64,000 bases of DNA from JBBQZO01 sp038207625 (GTDB lineage: Bacteria; Pseudomonadota; Gammaproteobacteria; Burkholderiales; Burkholderiaceae_D), in the NCBI GenBank assembly GCA_038207625.1, contig JBBQZO010000024.1, forward strand, positions 1 to 64,000, given 5' to 3'. Every line of letters starts with the position of its first letter. The stretch's first letter is position 1. Positions 26,928 through 35,576 of the stretch are shown in pieces. The notes under the pieces are model-generated. The model saw nothing but the letters and a program-made list of their open reading frames with translations, searched no databases and was not told where the DNA came from. Both the position numbers and the translations under genes were made by a program.

Positions 26928-29318
26928 TTATGCGCAGGCAGCGGTGTGTGCATCAGTATCGTTGACGGCCGCCGCGGCCAAGGCATCGGACAGTGCGACG
27001 CCGACCACGTCGTCAATGCGGATCAGTCTTGCCTGCTCAGCCTGGAAGGCCGCGCCAAGCTTCTCGGAGGACATTGAAAACGCTTCCTGGCGCGCGCCGG
27101 TGGAAAAGATGAACAAGGTGCGCAGCGGGCTGATCCAGGCCAACTTGACTTTGCGGCTACCGGTTTCGGCGTCGGTAAATTCGAGCCACATGCCGCGCTG
27201 CAGGGTATCGAGCACTTCGCCAGCGACTTCGGGCGGACGCGGCGGCGGCGGGGCCAGCTCAAGCGCGATGCGGCGCTCGGCATCCTTCTGAGCGACCTCG
27301 ACGGCGATTTCCAGTTGCCGCTCGGGCGACAGTTCTAGCGGTGCGCGCACGATCGACGCGTGGCACTCGGCCAGCTCGGCAAAAAATTGCAGGCGCGCGG
27401 CATCTTGCCATTTGATGATGTCGAGCCAGGTATTCAGGCCGGCCAACAAGGTCGGCAGGCGCGAGATCAACGCACGTCTTTGTGCTTGGGTAATCTTCGG
27501 CTGCACGCTCCAGATCAGGTCGTCCATTGTGCGGGTGGCATTCTCCACTGCGCCGGGTTTTTCCGTCTCGACGCTGTAGGCAATCGTCAGCACCGATTTC
27601 CATTTATTTTCCAGGAACGATTCGACGACGGAAACCACCCCGCCACTACTGAGCCGCAATCCCAACGCGTGCCGCGCCGAACTGCTGGCCTCGGCCATTT
27701 TCTCCTGTTTCAGCGCGACCGCGATCGGTTCGGCGATCGCCTCGGTGGCCACTTTCTCCTCGACCTTGATCGATTCTTCCAGGTCCGCCACTGCTTCGAC
27801 GAACACCGCCAGCTCATGCTCGGTCTCACGTCCGACCCGCGTGACGTTGCGCTGCATCGCCTGGAACAAGGGATCATCGGCACCCTTGCGCTGCTCCCAC
27901 CCCATGCGCGAGAGCAGGTCGATCATGCGCCGCGCCGGATGTGCTTCCTGGAAGAAGAAGTCCTTGTCGACCAACGCCGCCTTGAGCACGGGGATCTGCA
28001 GGAAGCGGATCAACTCCCGTATTTCCTCCGGAATGCTTTGATCATGGAAAACCGTGTCGAAAATTTTCGACAACAGATCAATCGTGCCTTCGTCGTGCCG
28101 GCTCAGACTGCCCTCGGGCACGCTGTCCTTGATCTTGGGCAGATGGAACACATTCGACGCGTTGGCGCCCGCCGCTGCCGGCGCGCCGGCCATCGGCGTC
28201 GCCTGCTGCATCGCGGCCAAAAAGCTCATCAACTGGCGACGCCCCTGCGCTGCGCCGCCATGTCCGCCGTCTTGCCGTCCCATCGCCTCGGCGCCGGGGC
28301 CGCCTGCGCCATAGCCACCGCCTTGTGCGGCGCCGCCTTGATACCTGCCACCTGCGGCACTGCCTGTGCCGTAGCCGCCAGCCGATGCGCCAGCACCATA
28401 AGAACCACCAGCCGAACCGCTGTAACCGGCGCCATGCGATCCGCCCCCATCGCGCCCGCCGGACTGCCACGGCGCGTGCTGCGCCCCGCCCAGGCCGGGC
28501 AGATCGGGAATCATCGGAATGCCCAGATCGGGCATCTGGGCCACCTCACTGCCAAAGAAGTGGCGCAACTGCTGCGCCAGTTCAGCCTGTTTTGCAGCGC
28601 GCGCCGGAGCCGCCGTGGCTGGATCGGTCTTACGGATCCGGTAGTTGTCGATGCCGCCGGCCAGTACGCCTTTGCGCACCAGCGCCAGGTTCAGCGCCTC
28701 GTACATCGGACCAAGGTCGAGGAACAGATTCGGACGCAGCAAGCTCAACAGCATTGGATGGGATGCTTCGTCGGGTTCGAACTGGCACCAGGCCTGATTG
28801 GTTGCCTGCAGTAAAACCTCGGGACGGAAGGGATTTTGCCCGATGCGCAACACGTCGCGCTCGAGCATGTAGCCCAAGCGCACATTCAAGGTGGCAAGGC
28901 GCTCTGCCTGATCGGTCTCGAACGGCCGGCTAATACCACTGAAAATGACCTTGCTGTCCATCTCCGAATAGGGCACCAGCGACAATGAGTGGTCGGCGTC
29001 GCGCCGCAGTGGCATGCTCGACGGCGTCAACAGCGCGATCTCGGCGCGCACGCAGCGCTCGACCTCGGTCGACACCAGATGAATAAAGGCATAGCTATTG
29101 CTTTTGAGCAGGCTGCCAGCCTTGAAACGCTGATGCACCACGTATGCGTCGCCGGCCATGTCTTCCACGTCGAGCAATGCGCCCGACAGACGACTTGTCA
29201 AACCTGTCAATTGTTCATTGACACTGCGCGTAACCACACCGATCAAGCTTTCCCATAGCGCGTGAAGCGACGAATCCGTCGCGCCCGTCGCTGCTGCCGT
29301 GATTGGAGTTGGTGCCAT
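26928..29318 (-). CDS. DUF1631-family protein
   Basis: About 796 residues. The N-terminal ~280 residues are helical. A Gly/Ala/Ser low-complexity insert follows (about 290-365, e.g. GAGYSGSAGGSYGAGASAGG). The large conserved C-terminal region includes IDLLSKIFDTVFHDQSIPEEIRELIRFLQIPVLKA, typical of DUF1631. The last ~80 residues (GMWLEFTDAETGSRKVKLAWISPLRTLFIF) resemble a PilZ-like beta domain. Function unknown; c-di-GMP binding would be a guess. I prefer the ATG at 29318; another in-frame ATG is at 29339. Confidence 0.8.
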   Translation of the reverse strand: MAPTPITAAATGATDSSLHALWESLIGVVTRSVNEQLTGLTSRLSGALLDVEDMAGDAYVVHQRFKAGSLLKSNSYAFIHLVSTEVERCVRAEIALLTPSSMPLRRDADHSLSLVPYSEMDSKVIFSGISRPFETDQAERLATLNVRLGYMLERDVLRIGQNPFRPEVLLQATNQAWCQFEPDEASHPMLLSLLRPNLFLDLGPMYEALNLALVRKGVLAGGIDNYRIRKTDPATAAPARAAKQAELAQQLRHFFGSEVAQMPDLGIPMIPDLPGLGGAQHAPWQSGGRDGGGSHGAGYSGSAGGSYGAGASAGGYGTGSAAGGRYQGGAAQGGGYGAGGPGAEAMGRQDGGHGGAAQGRRQLMSFLAAMQQATPMAGAPAAAGANASNVFHLPKIKDSVPEGSLSRHDEGTIDLLSKIFDTVFHDQSIPEEIRELIRFLQIPVLKAALVDKDFFFQEAHPARRMIDLLSRMGWEQRKGADDPLFQAMQRNVTRVGRETEHELAVFVEAVADLEESIKVEEKVATEAIAEPIAVALKQEKMAEASSSARHALGLRLSSGGVVSVVESFLENKWKSVLTIAYSVETEKPGAVENATRTMDDLIWSVQPKITQAQRRALISRLPTLLAGLNTWLDIIKWQDAARLQFFAELAECHASIVRAPLELSPERQLEIAVEVAQKDAERRIALELAPPPPRPPEVAGEVLDTLQRGMWLEFTDAETGSRKVKLAWISPLRTLFIFSTGARQEAFSMSSEKLGAAFQAEQARLIRIDDVVGVALSDALAAAAVNDTDAHTAACA

Positions 29319-29339
29319 GATGTGGTCTGCCTTGCGCAT

Positions 29340-30051
29340 CGGATCGTGGTGCGGCCTAATTTAATTGAGCTCGCCAGTTGCCCTGTTCGTATTCTGGCAC
29401 ATTATTGCCGCAAGGCAATAGGGAATTTGAAACTATCTGCATATTTCTCACTCTTCTGGCTAGAATTCAGCACAGATGTCATAGGGCATTCATCTGTGTG
29501 TGCTAACCACGACAACTCCCATGTCGCGATTAAACGACAAGGCCAATTCCAGCACGTGCATTCTGTCAGAATTTTCGCAGATGCACACAAAAAATTCTAC
29601 TCTGACTACATTTTCTCTAAGATACATTGCCGCTGTGGCGCCGGACGGTCCGTTGACACAGCTCGCAGATCGCCATAATAGATTGATGTACGGAAACTTA
29701 AACGCCCGCCTGCCCCCCCACACAGACCAAACCGGCCAGACCAGTTCACGTGTGTAGCCACTGCAAATGGCAAACGCGAACCCAGCCGAGGACCATGGAC
29801 GACGGAGTGGTGCATGAAGAGGCCGCCAGCATTGCCGCAATAGCGTATATCTGCTTCAGGCCTGGTGCAAGTATGCCTGCTTCAGGTCTGGCGCAACCAA
29901 GCGCACTTGCGCTAGCCCGCCTCGGTGCATGACGCCTATTTGCACAGCTTTGTGTTAGTAGACGCAATGCTTGGCCGCTGCGCCGCGCGCTCCGTACGCG
30001 CTGCACGCCGCGTGCCCCCTCCCCGCGCAGCGCAAGTGTGTCGGCCAGGGC
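29340..30051. other. Gene-poor stretch
   Basis: 712 bases without a convincing gene; AT-richer than the surroundings up to about 29700. A consensus -35 (TTGACA at 29653-29658) has CATAAT 15 bases or TAATAG 17 bases downstream on the plus strand, with no coding region after it. A 20-base imperfect direct repeat (CTGCTTCAGGCCTGGTGCAA at 29851 and a two-mismatch copy at 29877) is the only other structure I saw. Confidence 0.5.
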
Positions 30052-30612
30052 CTAGATATTAAGAATCAGCGCGCCTTTGGGCGGAGCGAACTCGGCCACA
30101 GCGTCGATCATGCCGACCGCCAGCGCTTCGTGGGCCGTCAGGTGCAAATCGGAGTAGGCATGCACTGCCCAATGGTCGGCGGACAGTTGCACATGCTGGC
30201 GCAGGATCTGCTCGGTACGCAAGTCGTCGGCCTGCAGGCCTTCGACGATAATTTTGAGCGCTTCGGGCCGGGAGCCCGGCGCCGCCGTCGCGTGCGACTT
30301 GTGCACCATGAAGCGCGCCGTTTCGCTGGCATATCGGTGCTTGCCAGCCAAAAACAGCACCACCGCGATCGAGGCGACCGCACCGCAGTTATACATGACA
30401 AACTCGATGGGCGCATTCGACAGAAAGTTGTACAGGCAGATGCCGTCGCTGACGTAGCCGCCATTCGACTGCAGCAAGATATGGGCGGTATCGACCCGCC
30501 CCTCGCTCATGGCCGATACGGCATCGAAGACGCGCCTGACCATGTCGTGGTTGACGTCGCCCGACAGCGTGAAATAGGCGTTCGCGTGATGTTCTACCGG
30601 GTCATCGCTCAT
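30052..30612 (-). CDS. ClpP/SDH-fold serine protease-like protein
   Basis: 186 residues from the ATG at 30612 (an in-frame TTG lies 15 bases upstream). The fold pattern of ClpP is visible: VDTAHILLQSNGGYVSDGICLYNFL, then the nucleophile region CGAVASIAVVLFLAG (Ser81), MVHKSH (His104), and YSDLHLTAHEALAVGMIDAV with a possible catalytic Asp. It lacks the usual ClpP N-terminal axial loop sequence and the neighbours clpX/tig, so it is not the housekeeping ClpP. It is divergent from the glycine-cleavage operon. Substrate unknown. Confidence 0.75.
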   Translation of the reverse strand: MSDDPVEHHANAYFTLSGDVNHDMVRRVFDAVSAMSEGRVDTAHILLQSNGGYVSDGICLYNFLSNAPIEFVMYNCGAVASIAVVLFLAGKHRYASETARFMVHKSHATAAPGSRPEALKIIVEGLQADDLRTEQILRQHVQLSADHWAVHAYSDLHLTAHEALAVGMIDAVAEFAPPKGALILNI

Positions 30613-30689
30613 GGTTGTCGCTCGCAAGGTCGGTCCCTTATTCTAGCAAATTGTGGCCATCGGGCGCGCCACCTGGCGCCGTGCACGGG

Positions 30690-30718
30690 TTGACAATAGA
30701 GCCGCCCTGGCATATCCT
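30690..30718 (+). promoter_or_regulatory. Promoter of the glycine riboswitch / gcv operon
   Basis: TTGACA, 17 bases, TATCCT. The start of transcription would be near 30725, directly before the first riboswitch aptamer. Confidence 0.75.
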
Positions 30719-30730
30719 CTGCACTCTTGA

Positions 30731-30926
30731 TCGGGAGAGGGTAGCCTAGCGCTGCCGCCGAAGGGGCACAACCCAAAAACTCTCAGGCAAAAGGACTGAT
30801 CAAGGAACCCTGCGCGTTGCGTATGGTTCAACTCTGGAGAGCTTCCGCGGCAACATGCCGGCGGCACACCGAAGGGGCACGCGGGAGTCATCTCCCGTTA
30901 TCTCTCAGGTACCAAGGACAGAGGGG
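30731..30926 (+). ncRNA. Tandem glycine riboswitch (two aptamers)
   Basis: Two copies of the gcvT aptamer pattern lie upstream of gcvT. Aptamer 1 (about 30731-30797) has CGGGAGAGG, GCCGAAGGGGCA and CTCTCAGGCAAAAGGAC. Aptamer 2 (about 30832-30925) has CTCTGGAGAG, CCGAAGGGGCA and CTCTCAGGTACCAAGGACAG. Each has the conserved purine-rich cores and the closing P1. The second has a long extra hairpin (GCGGGAG / CTCCCGT). Glycine binding normally switches on the glycine-cleavage operon. Confidence 0.93.
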
Positions 30927-30991
30927 TCGGCGATCACATGTGGAAATGGCTGTTGCAGCTCTTCCTGTTTGTTCCGTTACAACCCCTTTTT
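30922..30991 (+). promoter_or_regulatory. Candidate riboswitch expression platform
   Basis: AGGGGT at 30922-30927, overlapping the 3' end of aptamer 2, can pair with ACCCCT at 30982-30987, which runs into a five-T tract. This would be a long-loop terminator competing with the aptamer 2 P1 stem. Alternatively control is on translation: the gcvT ribosome-binding region reads AGAGACTCTC. I cannot choose by eye. Confidence 0.4.
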
Positions 30992-31010
30992 CATTTGGCC
31001 AGAGACTCTC

Positions 31011-32129
31011 ATGACGCTCAAAGCGACACCACTTAATTCCGCACACCGCAAAGCAGGCGCCCGCATGGTCGATTTCGGCGGCTGGGACATGCCCGTCAAC
31101 TACGGCTCGCAAATCGACGAGCACCACACGGTGCGCACCGATGTCGGCATGTTCGACGTCTCGCACATGTGCGTGGTCGACCTGATAGGCGAAAACGTGC
31201 GCCCTTTCCTGCGCTCCCTGCTGGCCAATAACGTCGACAAGCTGCAAGTGGCCGGCAAAGCGCTGTACTCGTGCATGCTGAACCCGCAAGGCTTCGTCAT
31301 CGACGACCTGATCGTCTACTTCTTCTCCGAAACCTGGTTCCGCCTGGTGGTCAATGCCGGCACGGCCGAAAAAGACATCGCCTGGATCAGCGCGCACAAC
31401 AGCGCCACCAACAGCGGCGTGACCATCACCGAGCGGCGCGATTCGGCCGAGCCGATGGCGCTGATCGCCGTGCAAGGTCCGAACGCGCGCGCCAAGGTCT
31501 GGCAAGTTCTGCCGACCACCCAGGCCGCCTCCGAGCCCTTGAAACCGTTCAACGCCGTGATCGTCAAAGACACGGCGTTCGGCGAAGTGATGGTGGCGCG
31601 CACCGGCTACACGGGCGAAGACGGTTTTGAGCTGGCATTTCCGGCGTCCCAGGCTGACGCACTGTGGGATGCGCTGGTCGCCGCCGGCGTCAAGCCTGCC
31701 GGTCTGGGCGCACGCGACACGCTGCGCCTCGAAGCGGGCATGAATCTGTACGGCCAGGACATGGACGAGACGGTCAATCCGCTCGACGCCGGTCTGGCAT
31801 GGACCATCGACCTGGTCTCCGAGCGCGACTTCACCGGCAAGGCGGCGCTGCTGGCGATGGGCCAGAACTTTCAATTCCTCGGTCTGATCCTGCGCGAAAA
31901 GGGCGGCGTGCTGCGCGCCCATCAAAAAGTTATCACCGCCTCCGGCGCGGTCGGCGAAATCACCAGCGGCACCTTCAGCCCAAGCATGCAGCAAGCCATT
32001 GCGCTGGCGCGCGTGCCGATGGATGTCGCCGTGGGCGACACCGTGCACGTGGAAATCCGCGACAAGAAGCTGGCCGCCAGCGTGGTCAAGCTGCCGTTCG
32101 TGCGCAACGGTAAAATCCTCGCTGTCTGA
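31011..32129 (+). CDS. gcvT: Glycine cleavage system T protein (aminomethyltransferase)
   Basis: Transfers the aminomethyl carbon from lipoyl-GcvH to tetrahydrofolate. 372 residues. Starts MTLKATPLNSAHRKAGARMVDFGGWDMPV. Family motifs include FDVSHMCVVD, GYTGEDGFELAFP, DTLRLEAGMNLYGQDMDE and the C-terminal GEITSGTFSPSMQQAIALARVP. The ATG at 31011 is the family start, though the frame is open upstream through the riboswitch. First gene of gcvTHP. Confidence 0.96.
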   Translation: MTLKATPLNSAHRKAGARMVDFGGWDMPVNYGSQIDEHHTVRTDVGMFDVSHMCVVDLIGENVRPFLRSLLANNVDKLQVAGKALYSCMLNPQGFVIDDLIVYFFSETWFRLVVNAGTAEKDIAWISAHNSATNSGVTITERRDSAEPMALIAVQGPNARAKVWQVLPTTQAASEPLKPFNAVIVKDTAFGEVMVARTGYTGEDGFELAFPASQADALWDALVAAGVKPAGLGARDTLRLEAGMNLYGQDMDETVNPLDAGLAWTIDLVSERDFTGKAALLAMGQNFQFLGLILREKGGVLRAHQKVITASGAVGEITSGTFSPSMQQAIALARVPMDVAVGDTVHVEIRDKKLAASVVKLPFVRNGKILAV

Positions 32130-32192
32130 GAGCGTCACACCCTTTCGTTTTTTGCACCCATTAACTGCGATACCCCACCTCTGGAGCCTTAC

Positions 32193-32573
32193 ATGAACAT
32201 TCCTGCAGACCTGAAGTACACCGAATCCCACGAATGGGTACGCGCTGAAGCGGACGGCACCATCACCGTCGGCATCACCGAATTCGCCCAAGATGCACTC
32301 GGTGACATCGTGTTCGTCGAACTGCCAACCGTGGGCAAAACCTACGCCGCCGGCGACGACGCCGCCGTGGTGGAATCGGTCAAGGCCGCCAGCGACATCT
32401 TCGCGCCAGTGGCCGGCGAAGTCATCGCCGTCAACGCCGCCGTCACCGACGCGCCTGACTCGATCAACAGCGACGCCTTCGGCGCCTGGATGTTCAAGAT
32501 GAAGCCGAGCGATCCAGCGGCGATCGACGGCCTGCTCGACGCTGCCGCCTACGGCAAAAACACGGCCGAGTAA
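32193..32573 (+). CDS. gcvH: Glycine cleavage system H protein
   Basis: Lipoyl carrier that shuttles the aminomethyl group between GcvP, GcvT and dihydrolipoamide dehydrogenase. 126 residues. The lipoylation site is Lys64 in VVESVKAASD. Starts MNIPADLKYTESHEWV. It lies 63 bases after gcvT. Confidence 0.97.
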   Translation: MNIPADLKYTESHEWVRAEADGTITVGITEFAQDALGDIVFVELPTVGKTYAAGDDAAVVESVKAASDIFAPVAGEVIAVNAAVTDAPDSINSDAFGAWMFKMKPSDPAAIDGLLDAAAYGKNTAE

Positions 32574-32581
32574 TCGTGCCG

Positions 32582-32603
32582 CCGGCGCGCCATGGCGCGC
32601 CGG
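32582..32603 (+). repeat. Perfect 22-base palindrome between gcvH and gcvP
   Basis: A perfect inverted repeat centred on ATGG/CCAT (arms CCGGCGCGCC) lies nine bases after the gcvH stop. As RNA it gives a 9-bp all-GC stem. There is no T-tract, so it is not a standard terminator; it could stabilise the gcvTH messenger or lower GcvP output. Confidence 0.6.
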
Positions 32604-32676
32604 TCCCAGCTTGTCCCCTCTTTCAACCGGCCGCCGACTTTCGCGTTGGCCGCCAGTCTTTATTTGGCCTCTAATC

Positions 32677-35574
32677 ATGACCCGCACCAGCCTGACCCAA
32701 CTTGAAGCACGCGACGCGTTCATCCCGCGCCACATCGGCCCTTCCGAATCTGAACAGGCAGCGATGCTGTCGACCCTCGGCTACGCATCGCGCGCCGCGC
32801 TGATCGACGCGCTGGTGCCGGCCAACATCCGCAACCAAAGCCGTCTGCCGCTGGGCAAATTCTTCGAACCGATGCCCGAGCAAGCCGCGCTGGCCGCCTT
32901 GAAGGAACTCGCTGGCAAGAACCGGGTCATGAAATCGATGATCGGCCAGGGCTATTACAACAGCCACACCCCCGGCGTCATCCTGCGCAACATCTTTGAA
33001 AACCCGGCTTGGTACACCGCCTACACGCCTTACCAGCCAGAGATTTCGCAAGGCCGCCTGGAAGCGATCCTGAACTTCCAGCAAATGATCACCGACCTGA
33101 CCGGCATGGGCATCGCCAACGCCTCGATGCTCGACGAGGGCACCGCCGCCGCCGAAGCGATGACGCTGATCCAGCGCGTCGGTAAATCGGCCTCGAAAGT
33201 GTTCTACGTGGCCGACGACGTGCTGCCGCAAACGCGCGAAGTGATCGAGACGCGCGCTCTGCCGATCGGCATCGAAGTGCGCACCGTCGCCGCCGGCGAG
33301 ATCGGCAGCCTGAACGAAGCATGCTTCGGCGTGCTGCTGCAATACCCGGGCGTGAATGGCGACGTGCGCGACTACCGCGCCGCCGTCGAGTCCTTGCACG
33401 CCAAGGGCGCGATGGTGATCGCCGCCGCTGACCTGCTGGCGCTGACGCTGCTGACGCCGCCGGGCGAATGGGGCGCCGACGTGGTGGTCGGTAACAGCCA
33501 ACGCTTCGGCGTGCCGCTCGGTTTCGGCGGCCCGCACGCCGGCTACTTGGCCACGCGCGACGAATTCAAGCGCAACATGTCGGGCCGCCTGGTTGGCGTG
33601 ACCGTCGACGCGCAAGGCAACCAGGCTTACCGTCTGGCGCTGCAAACGCGCGAGCAGCACATCCGCCGCGAAAAAGCGACTTCCAACATCTGCACCGCGC
33701 AAGTGCTGCTGGCCGTGATGGCGTCGATGTACGCGGTCTACCACGGCCCCGCCGGGCTGGCGCAGATCGCCCGCCGCGTGCACCGCTTCACCAACGTGCT
33801 GGCCGCCAAGCTGAACCTGCTGGGCTACGAGATCGCCAACAAGACCTACTTCGACACGCTCACCATCAAGACCGAACGCGCCGAGCAATTGCACGCGCTG
33901 GCCGTTGAAAAAGGCATCAACCTGCGCAAGATCGACGCCGGCCACCTCGGCCTGTCGCTTGACGAAACCACCACGCGCGACGATATCGCGCTGCTGTGGA
34001 GCGTGTTCGCCCACGGCGTGTCGGGCAGCCCGGCCGCACCGGACGTGGACGCGATCGACGCCAGCGCCCAGAACGCGTTCCCGGACGCGCTGGCCCGCAC
34101 CAGCGCCTACCTGACCCACCCGACCTTCAGCCGCTACCACGCCGAACACGAAATGCTGCGCTACCTGCGCAGCCTGGCCGACAAGGATCTGGCGCTGGAC
34201 CGCACCATGATCCCGCTCGGTTCGTGCACCATGAAGCTCAACGCCACCAGCGAGATGATTCCCGTCACCTGGCCCGAGTTTTCCAGCATCCACCCGTTCG
34301 CGCCGGATGCGCAGACGGTCGGCTACCGCGAAATGATCGGTCAACTGGAAGAAATGCTGTGCGCGCTGACCGGTTACGCCGCCATCTCGCTGCAGCCGAA
34401 CGCCGGCTCGCAGGGCGAATACGCGGGCCTGTTGGTGATCAAGGCTTACCACGCGTCACGCGGCGAAGGCCATCGCAACATCTGCCTGATCCCGTCCTCG
34501 GCGCACGGCACCAACCCGGCCTCGGCCAACATGGTCGGCATGCACGTGGTGGTTACCGCCTGCGACGCCAGCGGCAACGTCGACCTGGTCGACCTGAAGG
34601 CCAAGGCCGAGCTGCACAGCAAAAACCTGGCCTGCGTGATGGTCACCTACCCGTCCACCCACGGCGTGTTCGAAGAAGGCATCGCCGAACTGTGCGAGAT
34701 CATCCATTCGCACGGCGGCCAGGTCTACATCGACGGCGCCAACATGAACGCGCTGGTCGGCGTGGCTTCGCCGGGCAGCTTCGGCGGCGACGTCAGCCAC
34801 CTGAACCTGCACAAGACGTTCTGCATTCCGCACGGCGGCGGCGGACCGGGCGTGGGCCCGATCGGCGTGGGCGCGCACCTGGCCAAGTTCCTGCCGAACC
34901 AGCGCTCGTCCGGTTACCAGCGCGACGCAGCCGGCATCGGCGCGGTCAGCGCGGCGCCGTACGGCTCGGCCTCGATCCTGCCGATCTCGTGGATGTACAT
35001 CGCGATGATGGGCGGCGAAGGCCTGACGGCAGCCACCGAAACGGCGATCCTGGCAGCGAACTACATCGCGCGCCGCCTGTCGCCGCACTATCCGGTGCTG
35101 TACTCCGGCCACGACGGTCTGGTCGCGCACGAGTGCATCCTGGACCTGCGTCCGCTCACCGACGCCACCGGCATCAGCAACGAGGACGTCGCCAAGCGTC
35201 TGATGGACTTCGGTTTCCACGCGCCGACCATGAGCTTCCCGGTGCCGGGCACCTTGATGATCGAGCCGACCGAGAGCGAGTCGAAAGTCGAGATCGACCG
35301 TTTCGTCGACGCGATGATCGCCATTCGCGCCGAAATCACCAAGGTCGAACGCGGCGAGTTCGATCGCCTCGACAACCCCTTGAAGGGCGCGCCGCACACC
35401 GCCGAAGTGGTCACCGCCGACGTGTGGGAACACCAGTACAGCCGTGAAGTGGCCGCCTTCCCGGTCGCCTCGCTGCGCAAGCAAAAGTACTGGCCGCCGG
35501 TCGGACGCGCCGACAACGTGTACGGTGACCGTAATCTGATGTGCGGTTGCGCGCCGATCAGCGACTACGAGTAA
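32677..35574 (+). CDS. gcvP: Glycine dehydrogenase (decarboxylating), P protein
   Basis: PLP-dependent decarboxylation of glycine, passing the aminomethyl group to GcvH. 965 residues, the fused alpha-beta form. The start is the ATG at 32677 (MTRTSLTQLEARDAFIPRHIGPSE). Conserved stretches are MIGQGYYNSHTPGVILRNI, NASMLDEGTAAAEAM and the PLP lysine in HLNLHKTFCIPHGGGGPG near residue 710. It ends two bases before the convergent chemoreceptor gene. Confidence 0.97.
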   Translation: MTRTSLTQLEARDAFIPRHIGPSESEQAAMLSTLGYASRAALIDALVPANIRNQSRLPLGKFFEPMPEQAALAALKELAGKNRVMKSMIGQGYYNSHTPGVILRNIFENPAWYTAYTPYQPEISQGRLEAILNFQQMITDLTGMGIANASMLDEGTAAAEAMTLIQRVGKSASKVFYVADDVLPQTREVIETRALPIGIEVRTVAAGEIGSLNEACFGVLLQYPGVNGDVRDYRAAVESLHAKGAMVIAAADLLALTLLTPPGEWGADVVVGNSQRFGVPLGFGGPHAGYLATRDEFKRNMSGRLVGVTVDAQGNQAYRLALQTREQHIRREKATSNICTAQVLLAVMASMYAVYHGPAGLAQIARRVHRFTNVLAAKLNLLGYEIANKTYFDTLTIKTERAEQLHALAVEKGINLRKIDAGHLGLSLDETTTRDDIALLWSVFAHGVSGSPAAPDVDAIDASAQNAFPDALARTSAYLTHPTFSRYHAEHEMLRYLRSLADKDLALDRTMIPLGSCTMKLNATSEMIPVTWPEFSSIHPFAPDAQTVGYREMIGQLEEMLCALTGYAAISLQPNAGSQGEYAGLLVIKAYHASRGEGHRNICLIPSSAHGTNPASANMVGMHVVVTACDASGNVDLVDLKAKAELHSKNLACVMVTYPSTHGVFEEGIAELCEIIHSHGGQVYIDGANMNALVGVASPGSFGGDVSHLNLHKTFCIPHGGGGPGVGPIGVGAHLAKFLPNQRSSGYQRDAAGIGAVSAAPYGSASILPISWMYIAMMGGEGLTAATETAILAANYIARRLSPHYPVLYSGHDGLVAHECILDLRPLTDATGISNEDVAKRLMDFGFHAPTMSFPVPGTLMIEPTESESKVEIDRFVDAMIAIRAEITKVERGEFDRLDNPLKGAPHTAEVVTADVWEHQYSREVAAFPVASLRKQKYWPPVGRADNVYGDRNLMCGCAPISDYE

Positions 35575-35576
35575 GT

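Noticed and set aside
26149..27291. 380-codon plus-strand frame
   Set aside because: Antisense of the PAP2 gene and DUF1631 gene, spanning an intergenic gap.
33996..35447. 483-codon plus frame within gcvP
   Set aside because: Second frame of gcvP with Arg/Pro-rich content.
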